Source: Acetobacter papayae JCM 25143
GTDB lineage: Bacteria > Pseudomonadota > Alphaproteobacteria > Acetobacterales > Acetobacteraceae
Length of the DNA stretch: 64,000 nucleotides
Direction: 5' to 3'
Assembly: GCF_000613285.1 (NCBI RefSeq)
Contig: NZ_BAIN01000007.1
Coordinates: 1-64,000, forward strand
Positions 50,314 through 58,738 of the stretch are shown here, piece by piece (position 1 is the first letter of the stretch; every line of letters begins with the position of its first letter). The notes beneath the pieces are model-generated. The model made no database searches. It was not told where the DNA came from and was given only the letters and a program-made list of their open reading frames with translations. Both the position numbers and the translations under genes were made by a program.

Positions 50314-51945
50314 GGTTCAGTTGCCCGACGATTGCATCCGCAGCTTTAAGCGCCAATGCGGCCATAGTGATTGTGCTGTTCCCGCTGCCGCCGGTCGTCA
50401 TTGCGGCACCACCAGGCAGGAAAAGATTGTCATGGTCATGGGCCCGGCAATCTGCATCCACGACTGAATCGCTTGGATCATTGCCCATGATCGTGCCACC
50501 CATGATATGATCGCTGTGCAAGAATTCAGGTGAAATCTTGATGTCTGTCGCGCCGAGTGCAGTTGCCAGTTTTTTAAGAAGGGGAACGGTATAGTTTTCA
50601 GCGCTTCTCCGTACATAGTCGCCTACATCGTAATAGATGCGAGGACGGTTGAGGCCGAGCCAATCCTTTTTGTCTGACAGGGTCAGACGGTTGAAGGGGA
50701 GCGGGAGAGGTTCGTGCTCAACGGTCAGGCGGGCTGTGCAGGCTGATAAACGACGGATTTCCTGATCGAGGGCTTTTCCGTAAAGACCTTTTTCGAGAGC
50801 CGCTAAACCTCCGAGTGTGCTTCGCGCCATGTTTTCCATACGGAACATGCGCCGGCGTACTCCCGCCGGAAATCACCCTGACTTGTGTTCATGATACTGC
50901 TGCTCTGAACGGGGCCTACGCCGGTCCAGAGTGGTTCAGACATTTCAATGTCCGCGATCAGCTTTGGCTGATCCATCATGTTGCGGCCGACCTGATCTGA
51001 ACTATTGGCGACACCACGAGGGTTTTTGTCATCAGCGGATAAAAGGAGGAGCTTGGGCGTTTCTATGCCATTGCACGCCAGCACAAAGATTTTGCCTGAA
51101 ACGGAATGTGAGGTTCTGTTCGGGTCGTAGTAGTGGACGGCCTCGACCTTCTTCTGGGCATTTGTTTCAACGCGATAGGCGACAGCATTCGTGATGATCC
51201 TGCCGCCTTTTGCCTCGATGCGGGGCAAGGCGGTTGCGGCATCGTATTTTGCAGCGATCGGGCAGACTGGAAAGCAGTTATTGTTTCCGCAGCAGGGGGG
51301 GCGTCCATCAAATGAAACGCCACTGTTGCGTGCTTGTGGGGCGGGAAGGTTCTGCATGCCAAGGGTTGCGGCAACATCGGTCAGCCGCTGCTCGCCCGGA
51401 CCAAAGGGAATGGGCCCCATCGGTAGGGGCGAGACCGCGCGGTGCGCGGCGGCCATTGCAGGGCTGGGTCGCCGGGGCCGCAGACACCCATCGCATGCTC
51501 TGCCCGTGCATAGTAGGCTCAAGCACATCATAGCTAAAGGCCCAGTCACGGCCTACGCCATAGAGGCTTTTAAGCCGCAGGTCATCGGGTGTCATACGCC
51601 AGCAGATACCAGCCAGTGCCAGGTGGCACCGCCAGCGTAACGCACGTAACCCTGCTCGTAGGCTTTGGCATTTGGCCCGGTCAGGTCAAGATACGATGCG
51701 GCCTCAGTCGGGGTCCGTGTTTCAAGGTGCGGTGCCCACGGCTTGGGGGGATACGGGGCGTTCCAGTGGTTGCGCAGTGTGGGGGGGAGGTTGCGGTAGT
51801 TTTCAACGATGGTATCGCGACTGACACGGGGGCCTGCCTCGAGCATGAGTACGGAAAGCCCGGCATCAAGGGCCTGTTCTGCGATCAGGCAGCCGACGAC
51901 GCCAGTACCAACAATGACGACATCGCTGTTGAGAGTGGAGGGCAT
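50306..51945 (-). pseudogene. GMC flavoprotein large subunit of the dehydrogenase (four frameshifts)
   Basis: FAD-binding catalytic subunit, about 547 aa restored. Segments in order: DVVIVGTGVVGCLIAEQALD (FAD), GYVRYAGGATWHW, YYARAEHAMGVCGPGDPALQ, PMGPIPFGPGEQRL, CCGNNNCFPVCPIAAKYDA (cysteine-rich region typical of this dehydrogenase group), LACNGIETPKLLLLS, HSDHIMGGTIMGNDPSDSVV with the catalytic histidine, and GGSGNSTITMAAL. Breaks lie near 51605, 51520, 51425 and 50850; each equals one missing base. Start at 51945 follows GGAG by about 9 bases. Exact sugar or polyol substrate cannot be told. Confidence 0.87.
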
Positions 51946-51965
51946 GAACAATTCTCCAGAGAAGT

Positions 51966-52502
51966 TCAGAACGAAGGCATGTTCAGGAGGGGAACGGCAG
52001 TCGCATTCCATGCATTGGGTGCTGACTTCGCGTAGGAGGGGATTGTCATGACATCGTTGGTGACTTTGAACATGAGTGCCTCTTCAAAGGCGACAACACG
52101 ATCACCCGATTTGCCGTGCACTACGCCTGAATACCAGGCTGATATTATTTTGAGGGCTGAGTTTTTTAGTGCCGCATCAGTCAGTGCCGGCATGAGATGT
52201 TCAACATCAACAGCCGCATTTTTCATGATGAAATCCTGAAGTGCTGTGACTGTATTGTCAAAACCCTCTTCGGAATCACTGAGTGCGTTGTAGATTTTAT
52301 GACCGACAAAGGGATCCAGTTCGTGTGGAACAAGAAGTTTCGAGACGAGCATGAATTGCACTATGCTGTCAGGCTCATGTATGTGTCCGTTTGATGCGGC
52401 AAGGCCCGGAGACTGTGTAAAGCTGGCGACAGTGGCGAGCGCACTCATGCCAAGCAGCAGGCCTCGTCTGTTTATTTTGAATTCTTTATGGAAGGATGTC
52501 AT
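51966..52502 (-). CDS. Tat-exported small subunit of the FAD dehydrogenase
   Basis: Small subunit (178 aa, gluconate 2-dehydrogenase subunit 3 / sorbitol dehydrogenase small-subunit family). Starts with a twin-arginine signal, INRRGLLLGMSALATVASF. The mature part has LVSKLLVPHELDPFVGHKIYNAL and ISAWYSGVVHGKSGDRVVAFEEALMF, characteristic of the family. The signal drags the folded GMC subunit to the periplasm. First gene of the three-gene operon, 20 bases before the GMC gene; divergent from the sensor kinase across an AT-rich gap. Confidence 0.9.
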   Translation of the reverse strand: MTSFHKEFKINRRGLLLGMSALATVASFTQSPGLAASNGHIHEPDSIVQFMLVSKLLVPHELDPFVGHKIYNALSDSEEGFDNTVTALQDFIMKNAAVDVEHLMPALTDAALKNSALKIISAWYSGVVHGKSGDRVVAFEEALMFKVTNDVMTIPSYAKSAPNAWNATAVPLLNMPSF

Positions 52503-53000
52503 CTACTGGCTCCTGCACACATCAACTGTATGATGTTATTGCTTCGATAGCTGAGTGGACTTGAATATATAAATAAATATTCCCAAAAATATTAATTTAT
52601 ATATTCAAGAACGGATTGAGGTGTATGAGGTACCTGTGTATTGTAATTATATTGGCAAATCGCTAATTTTTTTAATTCCAATACAGCATTAAGGTAATTG
52701 AGCGTATTTGCGAAAAATCACGAATAACGCCGACATATGAAATATTTTCAAGTAAATGTGACATTGTGTTGGTGTCTGTAATATTTAATGGCGGGCTGTG
52801 AATTGTTTAAATCAATATCGAAACCCTCCATCCTCTGGAAACATCATAATGAGTGAGGTAGTTGAGAGCTTCAACTTGCAGCTTTTTCTGAATGAAGGAT
52901 ACTACGTATAATTACGGAGTTGCTTTCGTCTGGTCGATCGTTCAGCGTTAAAGTGAGAGCGCCATTGAGGGACTTCTGGGATCTGTCAAATCAAGAGATC
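52503..53000. promoter_or_regulatory. AT-rich divergent promoter region (dehydrogenase operon / sensor kinase)
   Basis: About 500 bases, very AT-rich from 52540 to 52850. It holds the promoters of the FAD dehydrogenase operon (leftward) and of the two-component system (rightward). Near 52560-52610 short repeats of ATATT/AATAT occur, with TATATAAATAAATATTCCC and a related inverted ATTTATATATTC; these may be binding sites but are not distinctive. No gene seen. Confidence 0.45.
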
Positions 53001-54428
53001 ATGGTGCGGACACGGCATAGGCACCTCGTGACCGCTTCTCTAGCTGCGTTGGGCCTTGTGATACTGGGCGCGCTCTCACGCTGTCTGATCTCACCGCTTC
53101 TTGGCAGTACCAGAACATTGTTTCTCCTTCTTCTTCCCGGGGTACTTGTTGGCGCTGTGACCGGCGGCCTCTTGCCCGGTCTCGTTGCGGCAATCCTCGC
53201 CTCGGCGCTGGGTTCCCTGCTTTTGGCGTATGACGGCGCTCCGTCGATCGAAAACTGGGTTGAAACGATTCTGTTTGCAACGCTCTGCGTTTTGATCACC
53301 TGTGGGGGTGAATGGCTGCTACGCGCACGGCGGCGCACGGCGGCGATGGCGCAACGCATCCTTGAACGAGAAACCCATCTACGTTCCATTCTCGACGCCG
53401 TTCCGGACGCTATCATTATTCTGGATGAGCAGGGGATCGTGCAGTCATTCAGTCATGCGGCCGAGACACTGCTGAGGTGGAATGTGATGGAGGCGGTCGG
53501 AATGAATATCGCGACCATCGTTCCGGAGCTTGGTGCGCCTCCAGTTCTCGACAGGCAGGGGTTTGCGTCAATCGCCCGCCGGGGGGACGAGACGACGATT
53601 CCGGTTGATCTGTCCATAGGCCGCCTGAGTTCGGGAGGGCGTCCATTTGTGATTGTTTTCCTGCGTGACCTTACGGAGCGCGAGGAGGCAGATCGCCGTA
53701 TGAGGCAGTTGCAGGCCGAAGTCACGCATATCTCCCGCCTGTCAGCAATGGGTGAGATGGCGGCAACGCTGGCGCATGAACTCAACCAGCCACTGACGGC
53801 TATTACAAACTTTCTCAATGGTGGCCGTCGTCTTCTGCAGAAGGGAAGCGGGCAGAACGAACTCGTGCAGGAGGCCGTAGACAAAGCGGCGGCACAAGCT
53901 CTGAGGGCAGGTCAGATCATACGATCATTACGGGAGTTCGTCTCGCGAGGAGAAGGGGACCTGGGGCTGCAGAGCCTGACAGCACTTGTAGAGGAGATGG
54001 CGGTGCTGGCGCTGGTCGGTATTGCGGAGCGCGGGATCAATGTGTCCTTTCGCCTGGATTCCAATGTCGATCAGGTTATCGCGGACAAAATCCAGATTCA
54101 GCAGGTGCTGCTCAACTTAATCCGTAATGCCGTGGAATCTATGGAAGATTGCCACGAACGGCGCCTTGTTGTCGCAATTGACGCCTTTGAAGGCATGGCA
54201 CGAGTGTCCGTAACAGATACAGGCGCCGGAGTGAGTCCAGAGATCGCCGGTAAGCTATTCGAGCCTTTTTCGACAACAAAGGATCATGGTATGGGAGTCG
54301 GTCTGTCGATCTGTCGCACCATCGTAGAAGCCCATGGAGGACGCATTTGGGCGCAGGCAGTGCCCGAGGGTGGAACAAGTTTCCTCTTTACTCTCCCTTG
54401 TGCCCGGATAGAGGGGTTTGGCGAATGA
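53001..54428 (+). CDS. FixL-like PAS sensor histidine kinase
   Basis: Membrane sensor kinase (475 aa). The N-terminal half has four hydrophobic helices of DUF4118/KdpD type (LVILGALSRCLISPLLG, LLLPGVLVGAVTGGLLPGLV). A PAS domain follows (HLRSILDAVPDAIIILDEQG, FLRDLTEREEADRRM). The kinase core has the phospho-accepting His in GEMAATLAHELNQPLTAITNF, the N box LLNLIRNAVESM, DTGAGV and GMGVGLSICRTIVEAHGG. The heme-binding histidine segment of true FixL is not apparent, so oxygen sensing by heme is not supported. ATG at 53001 is preferred; a TTG at 52920 is in frame. Overlaps the response regulator by 4 bases. Confidence 0.9.
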   Translation: MVRTRHRHLVTASLAALGLVILGALSRCLISPLLGSTRTLFLLLLPGVLVGAVTGGLLPGLVAAILASALGSLLLAYDGAPSIENWVETILFATLCVLITCGGEWLLRARRRTAAMAQRILERETHLRSILDAVPDAIIILDEQGIVQSFSHAAETLLRWNVMEAVGMNIATIVPELGAPPVLDRQGFASIARRGDETTIPVDLSIGRLSSGGRPFVIVFLRDLTEREEADRRMRQLQAEVTHISRLSAMGEMAATLAHELNQPLTAITNFLNGGRRLLQKGSGQNELVQEAVDKAAAQALRAGQIIRSLREFVSRGEGDLGLQSLTALVEEMAVLALVGIAERGINVSFRLDSNVDQVIADKIQIQQVLLNLIRNAVESMEDCHERRLVVAIDAFEGMARVSVTDTGAGVSPEIAGKLFEPFSTTKDHGMGVGLSICRTIVEAHGGRIWAQAVPEGGTSFLFTLPCARIEGFGE

Positions 54429-55042
54429 ATTCTGATTGCATCGTCCATGTAATCGACGATGACGAGGCCGTGCGTGAGTCCCTTGCCTTTCTGCTGCTTG
54501 CATCGGGGTATACCGCACGGACCTACTCATCGGCGGATGAGTTTCTCAGCACCCTCGACCGGATTGAGCATGGCTGCGTTGTCACCGATATCCGGATGCC
54601 CGGCATGGACGGCCTTGATCTTGTCAGCCATCTTCAGGACGTTAGGCCAATCCTGCCGGTCATCGTGATCACGGGGCATGCCGACGTTCCCTTGGCTGTG
54701 CAAGCGATGAAAGGTGGCGCTCGCGATTTCATCGAAAAACCGTTCGACGACCATTCCATCCTCGAGGCGGTGGCTTCTGCTCTGCAAAGCGACGGTGAGA
54801 TCCCTGCCGGCCGGACGCCGGCGCATGTCGTTCGTCAGCGGATCGCCGTTCTGACGAATAGGGAACGACAGGTTCTCCGTGGTCTTGTCGATGGTCAATC
54901 TAACAAGGCTATTGCCCGTGAGCTTGAAATAAGCCCGCGAACAATAGAGATTTATCGAGCCAATCTCATGACGAAGATGGACGCTCGCACTCTATCCGAA
55001 TTGGTGCGGATGGCTCTCGTGGCGGGAGAGCAGCTAGCATAA
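54425..55042 (+). CDS. FixJ/NarL-type response regulator
   Basis: Response regulator (205 aa): receiver with acidic pocket VHVIDDDEAVRESL, phospho-acceptor Asp in GCVVTDIRMPGMDGLDL, Thr in VIVITGHADVPLAVQAM and Lys in FIEKPFDDHSI, followed by a LuxR-type helix-turn-helix (LTNRERQVLRGLVDGQSNKAIARELEIS). This is the FixJ layout. Its ATG overlaps the kinase stop (ATGA). The pair is divergent from the FAD dehydrogenase operon and may control it; the ligand is unknown. Confidence 0.92.
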   Translation: MNSDCIVHVIDDDEAVRESLAFLLLASGYTARTYSSADEFLSTLDRIEHGCVVTDIRMPGMDGLDLVSHLQDVRPILPVIVITGHADVPLAVQAMKGGARDFIEKPFDDHSILEAVASALQSDGEIPAGRTPAHVVRQRIAVLTNRERQVLRGLVDGQSNKAIARELEISPRTIEIYRANLMTKMDARTLSELVRMALVAGEQLA

Positions 55043-55097
55043 TCTGGAGAGATTGATGGCATGTGGGCCCAACACCTAGAACGAGACAGGACTCAAT

Positions 55098-55137
55098 CGC
55101 CTTGCCGCGTCACACAGAGGCATGACGCGGCAAGGCG
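55098..55137. terminator. Perfect 15-base-pair hairpin between convergent regulator and rtcB
   Basis: CGCCTTGCCGCGTCA pairs perfectly with TGACGCGGCAAGGCG around a 10-base loop. Located between the convergent response regulator and rtcB stops; most likely a bidirectional terminator. Confidence 0.8.
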
Positions 55138-55191
55138 CGCTTTGTCGCCGGATGAGCGTGCTCCGTGAGGTGAGGCAGGGGAGGTAAGAGA

Positions 55192-56600
55192 TCAGGCCGC
55201 GCGCGGACGGCGTTTCTGCCCACGGTAAGGCATATTGCCTGCCATGATGCAGCCGAAAGGATCAATATAGTCCTCGATCTCGGCCAGCCCATACTCGCCA
55301 ATCTGCGCCACAACGGCATCGGCCCGCTTGTAGCTTGAAGGCAGTTCCGAGCTATCGACCTCGCCCCCATAGAAGCGGATGTCCAGCCCCTGTATTTCAG
55401 CAGCAAGCTGAGCTTCAGGCGTGATAGTACCCATGCGGCGGCGATGCTCGGTCCGCGTGAAGTTGCGGCCCGCTCCGTGGGGCGCAAAGCCCAGCGCATG
55501 CGCGGCATCCTTCCCGCGGGCAATCAGCACTGGTTCCGCCATGTTAAGGGGGATGATCACCTTGCCGCTGGCATCATCGGCGTAGCTACCCCAGGCCGGT
55601 GTAGCACCCTTGCGTGGTAGAACAAGCCATCACGCTCGAACACGAAGTTATGCTCATTCCAGAAGCGATCCACCACGCTAGCCTGCACGGCGGTGCTGAT
55701 GGCATGGTGCAGAGCGGTGTGGTTGGCCTTTGCCCATCTGCGCGTGAGCTGCAAGGCCTCCCAATAGGCGCGGCCATCCTCGGTGTCTGCCGGAATCCAG
55801 GCATTCTGCGGTAGCGTGGCGGGGGACAGCTGGCGTCTGTAACGCTCGGCCACTTTCATGCCGCCCTTATACAAATGTCCGCCCGGCCCGCGTGAACCAT
55901 GATGCGTGACCATGACCGTGCGGCCGGTGCTGCGCGAGCGACCTACGAACAGGAAGTGGTTTCCATCACCCTGTGTGCCCATATGCGTCTGTGCTGCCCT
56001 GACAACATTGTCCTGTCGGAGGAAGGGGTTGGCACGAAACGCATCAAGCAGGCCATCCGGCAGAGGGAAGTTGCTACTATCCATGCGGCCGCCAGGGCCG
56101 AAATGCGTTATGGCCGAAGCCGCATCCAGCACCGCCTTTGGGTCAACGGCCCCAAGATCGGTCATCATGACGGAACAGCAGATGTCAGCCGAGTGCATTC
56201 CCGGATGGATGGCATTGCGCGCGGCAACAATACCGCCCACAGGAATGGTGCCTAACGGCCCGGAAGGGCAGGCGTCAGGCATGACGGCCCCAGATTCCAC
56301 CGTAGGCGTGCGCAGCACTTCACGCATCGTGGCCAGCACCTTGTTCAGGTTGGTGGTTTCATCCTCATTTTCCGCACGGATCGATACATGCAGCGGCACG
56401 GCAGCCTCTTCCTGCAAGGGCAGGTGCGGGGGCGGCTGGTCCTGTATAAGAGTGGCACGGATATGCGCGAGATCCATGCCGCTTGCATGGGCGGCATTGG
56501 CTCGGGCCAGCATGTCCGCGAAGGCAGGTCCGGGGCTGTGCCCCCACTCAATCAGGTGAGCGCCGGTTATCTTGGTGCCAATGTCGTCAATCGTAGTCAT
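55192..56600 (-). pseudogene. rtcB: RNA-splicing ligase RtcB (one frameshift)
   Basis: GTP- and Mn-dependent ligase joining 2',3'-cyclic phosphate or 3'-phosphate RNA ends to 5'-OH ends (about 469 aa restored). Landmarks: IHPGMHSADICCSVMMTDLG (metal cysteine), THMGTQGDGNHFLFVG, VTHHGSRGPGGHLYKGG, and near the end LGFAPHGAGRNFTRTEH, which carries the guanylated histidine. The frame is lost near 55605 after LFYHA and resumes as KGATPAWGSYADDASGKV; one base is missing. It lies downstream of rsr and three Y-RNA-like hairpins on the same strand, divergent from rtcR, as in the rsr-yrl-rtcBA locus of Salmonella. No rtcA follows. Confidence 0.92.
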
Positions 56601-56697
56601 GTCTATAATCTTTCGAAGCCGTGAGCGCGGGGCTCCAACGGCACATCAACTGAATGACCCGGGAACCGGCCTGCGCGGTTTCTGTCGGCAGGCCACA

Positions 56698-56760
56698 CCA
56701 TGGAGACAAGGAATGTGCCGGACTTCATTTACAGTGTAGTCCGGCACGCATTCCCCAGTG
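56698..56760 (-). ncRNA. Y-RNA-like stem-loop, unit 3
   Basis: On the minus strand a long hairpin: GTGCCGGACT pairs perfectly with AGTCCGGCAC around a loop beginning ACACTGTAAATGA, and an outer GGGGA pairs with TCTCC. Between the two helices sit AATGC on one side and ATTCCTTG on the other. The 5' GGGGAATG and 3' ATTCCTTGTCTCC match the Ro-binding pattern of units 1 and 2 (5' GGCGAATG; 3' CTTGTCGCC), as does the internal GGACTACA. It is the simplest unit, without a tRNA-like part. Confidence 0.65.
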
Positions 56761-56772
56761 TCCCGGGTCGTG

Positions 56773-56868
56773 AAAAAAGGTTCTGGCGACAAGGGGGCGA
56801 GGGGACATGGAAGGGCTCCCGTAGGAGTTGGCTTCGTGACTGTAGTCCCCCCAGCATTCGCCAGAGTT
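56773..56868 (-). ncRNA. Y-RNA-like RNA, unit 2, with poly-U end
   Basis: Minus strand: TCTGGCGA (plus 56858-56865) pairs perfectly with TCGCCAGA (56782-56789). Inside, GGGGGGAC faces GTCCCC, and the 3' strand carries CCCCCTTG before TCGCC, the bulged Ro-binding signature. The loop side begins GGACTACAGTCACG. Six T residues follow shortly after the closing stem (plus 56773-56778), giving an intrinsic-terminator-like 3' end. Same architecture as units 1 and 3. Confidence 0.7.
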
Positions 56869-56879
56869 GAGTTATGGGT

Positions 56880-57002
56880 CCGGCGACAAGAATGGCGGGA
56901 CATTTTTTGTGACTAAGCTACCCGCATGATGCGGAGCGGGGATTGAACCCGCGCCTGCGGTTTCCCGCCGCTCTACCTGTAGTCCCACCGACATTCGCCG
57001 GG
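56880..57002 (-). ncRNA. YrlA-like Y RNA with tRNA-like module, unit 1
   Basis: Minus strand, beginning 6 bases after the rsr stop. The outer stem CCGGCGA (57001-56995) pairs with TCGCCGG (56886-56880); next to it 5' AATG faces 3' CATTCTTG, the bulged helix bound by Ro proteins. The internal part mimics a tRNA: GGTAGAGC as in a D arm, a short GCGG/CCGC arm, and a perfect T arm, GCGGG-TTCAATC-CCCGC, with the consensus T loop. A hairpin CCGCA/TGCGG follows. This matches YrlA RNAs described beside bacterial rsr genes. Transcribed with rsr and rtcB, probably under RtcR control. Confidence 0.75.
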
Positions 57003-57007
57003 TGTAT

Positions 57008-58562
57008 TCAAAAGGGCTGGGCCATGATCTGCCCGACCCAGTGCGAAGCTTCCATCTGCCCCGATGCAAAGGTGGCCATCTGCTCAAAGGCTGCATCAGA
57101 AAAGCCACCGATATTCAAGACATCATCCCGTTCGGCAGCCTGCGCCGTGCCGTAGCTGGATGTCGATACAGACGAGACGCGCTGCCGGATTGCGGACTTT
57201 CAGCCTCGTCCATTCGAACATCATGCCCGAGGGTCTTCCTTTGTTCTGTGCGTTGCCCCAGGACTGGTTGTCCGAGACAAACACAACAAGATCCGCCGTC
57301 TCATGCCGGGCATTGAGCCAGGCCAGTGGCGCTGCGCAATCCGTACCGCCGCCGCCCAACTCCGCAAGGTGGCGGGCGTTGGTCAGGATTGTATCGCGCG
57401 GCTCCAGGGCAATATCCCGCACTTGCATCTCGAAGGGCAGGATAAGGGCCGCAGGATTGCTGCGTTTGAGTGCCGCCGCCACAAGGGCAGCAACATCAAT
57501 GCACCTTACGGCCGTGGTGGCGCTGCCTCTGTATCCCGTTACCGGCGAGTGCATGGAGCCTGAAACATCAGGGCACACCACCACGCGACCTTCAAGGCGG
57601 GGCACATTGTCCACCGCACGCTCCATCGCGTCGTGCAGGGCGTCACGCAGGGCCGGAGGGGCTGCCGGGTCCAGCGCCTGCAAGGTTGCAAGCAACTGGT
57701 AGGGCAGGGCCTTGGCTACCTTTATGCGCTCCCGGTCCCGCAGCACGGTGGCGACATGTGTCACAACCTCAGGTCTGCTAAACGCATGGTTACGCGTCAG
57801 CATATTCAGTCCCTGCCGCAGGGTCTGCCACGAAGCCATGAGTGCGACCTCCCCCCACTGCTCCGGCGAAAGCGTCATATCGCTCAACAACTGGAACGGC
57901 ACGGCCGGAACCTGTTTCGACACGCCGGAACGGAAGGCCAACAGGTCCTGCACGAGGGCGGGCAGAGCCGACACGTCGACAGGCCGGTCGATCAGCCAGG
58001 CATAAAAGGCCTCACGCTGCGCAGAGCCGGGGTGTGGATGCACCATGCGGATCACGTCAGCCAGTGAGGGATCATTCCCGACCGACGCAGCAAGCAACTG
58101 CGCATCGGAGGCTTTGTTCAACCAGTCCTGCACCATGGCCTTTGGGCGAGATCCCAGTGATTTGCGGCCCGTCTGGCCCGAGCGCATGATCTGCACGAAA
58201 GTCCGCAGAACCCGCCCAGATGTCACCACCTTTGGGAATGCACGGGCAAATAGCACCGGGTCACGCCCAGACAGGACTGCTAGCAGCAGGGCAGGCGCGT
58301 CTTTCATATGCCCCTTGTCCCGTGCATGGATTGCCGTGCAAGCAAGGAAATCCGGGGAGACCGTGTTAGCCAGTTCGATCAGTTCGCGCACCTGCGTCTG
58401 TGCATCCGTGTAGTAACCGCCGCCAAAAGTGCCGGTCATGGCAAGCTGAGCCAGCTTGTGGGCCGGTGCGAGGTCATAGGCGGCGGCACCCGCCGCGTTA
58501 CGGATATCGGTCTGCGGTGCGAACCGCCCCCGCTGAGACGCAAACACTGATCGGTTTGCCAT
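57008..58562 (-). pseudogene. rsr: Ro60 homologue Rsr (TROVE and vWA domains; one frameshift near the 3' end)
   Basis: Ring-shaped RNA-binding protein that binds Y RNAs, about 517 aa restored. The N-terminal TROVE domain of helical repeats covers about residues 1-300 (FGGGYYTDAQTQVRELIELA, ARDKGHMKDAPALLLAVLSG). The C-terminal von Willebrand A domain has the MIDAS start VVVCPDVSGSMHSPVTG near residue 330 and GGGGTDCAAPLAWL. The frame is lost near 57155, within IDIQ, and continues as YGTAQAAERDDVLNIGGFSD to a TGA at 57008. Start at 58562 (MANRSVFA) follows AAAGGAAA. Known Ro60 orthologues work with Y RNA and PNPase in RNA decay and with RtcB in RNA repair. Confidence 0.92.
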
Positions 58563-58671
58563 GGTCTTGTTTCCTTTCTTCGACACCCCTTTTTTGTGCC
58601 GGATACGAAGACAAAGAAAAACAAAAACAAAAAATTTCCGGAACCCATTGTTTTAAAAATGGAATATTCAA

Positions 58672-58695
58672 TTTTTGGCAAACGCGCGCCAAAAA
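58672..58695. promoter_or_regulatory. Palindrome in the rsr/rtcR divergent promoter
   Basis: TTTTTGGC and GCCAAAAA, perfect 8-base arms around AAACGCGC, in the 176-base gap between rsr and rtcR. It could be the RtcR operator. On the minus strand the same bases give TGGCGCGCGTTTGC, which looks like a sigma-54 -24/-12 box but is one base short of the fixed spacing. Confidence 0.55.
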
Positions 58696-58738
58696 ATATT
58701 ATCTAGAATTATATGGATTTATCGTATTATATAAGGAA

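Noticed and set aside
56920-56990. A tRNA gene (T arm and D-arm-like sequences on the minus strand)
   Set aside because: The T arm is perfect, but there is no 7-base acceptor stem, no normal anticodon arm and no CCA-compatible end; it fits the tRNA-like module of a YrlA-type Y RNA better.
58400-58738. A 113-residue N-terminal extension of RtcR
   Set aside because: It runs antisense through the start of rsr, and RtcR proteins begin at the MRNVVIGFLG motif, which has its own ribosome site.
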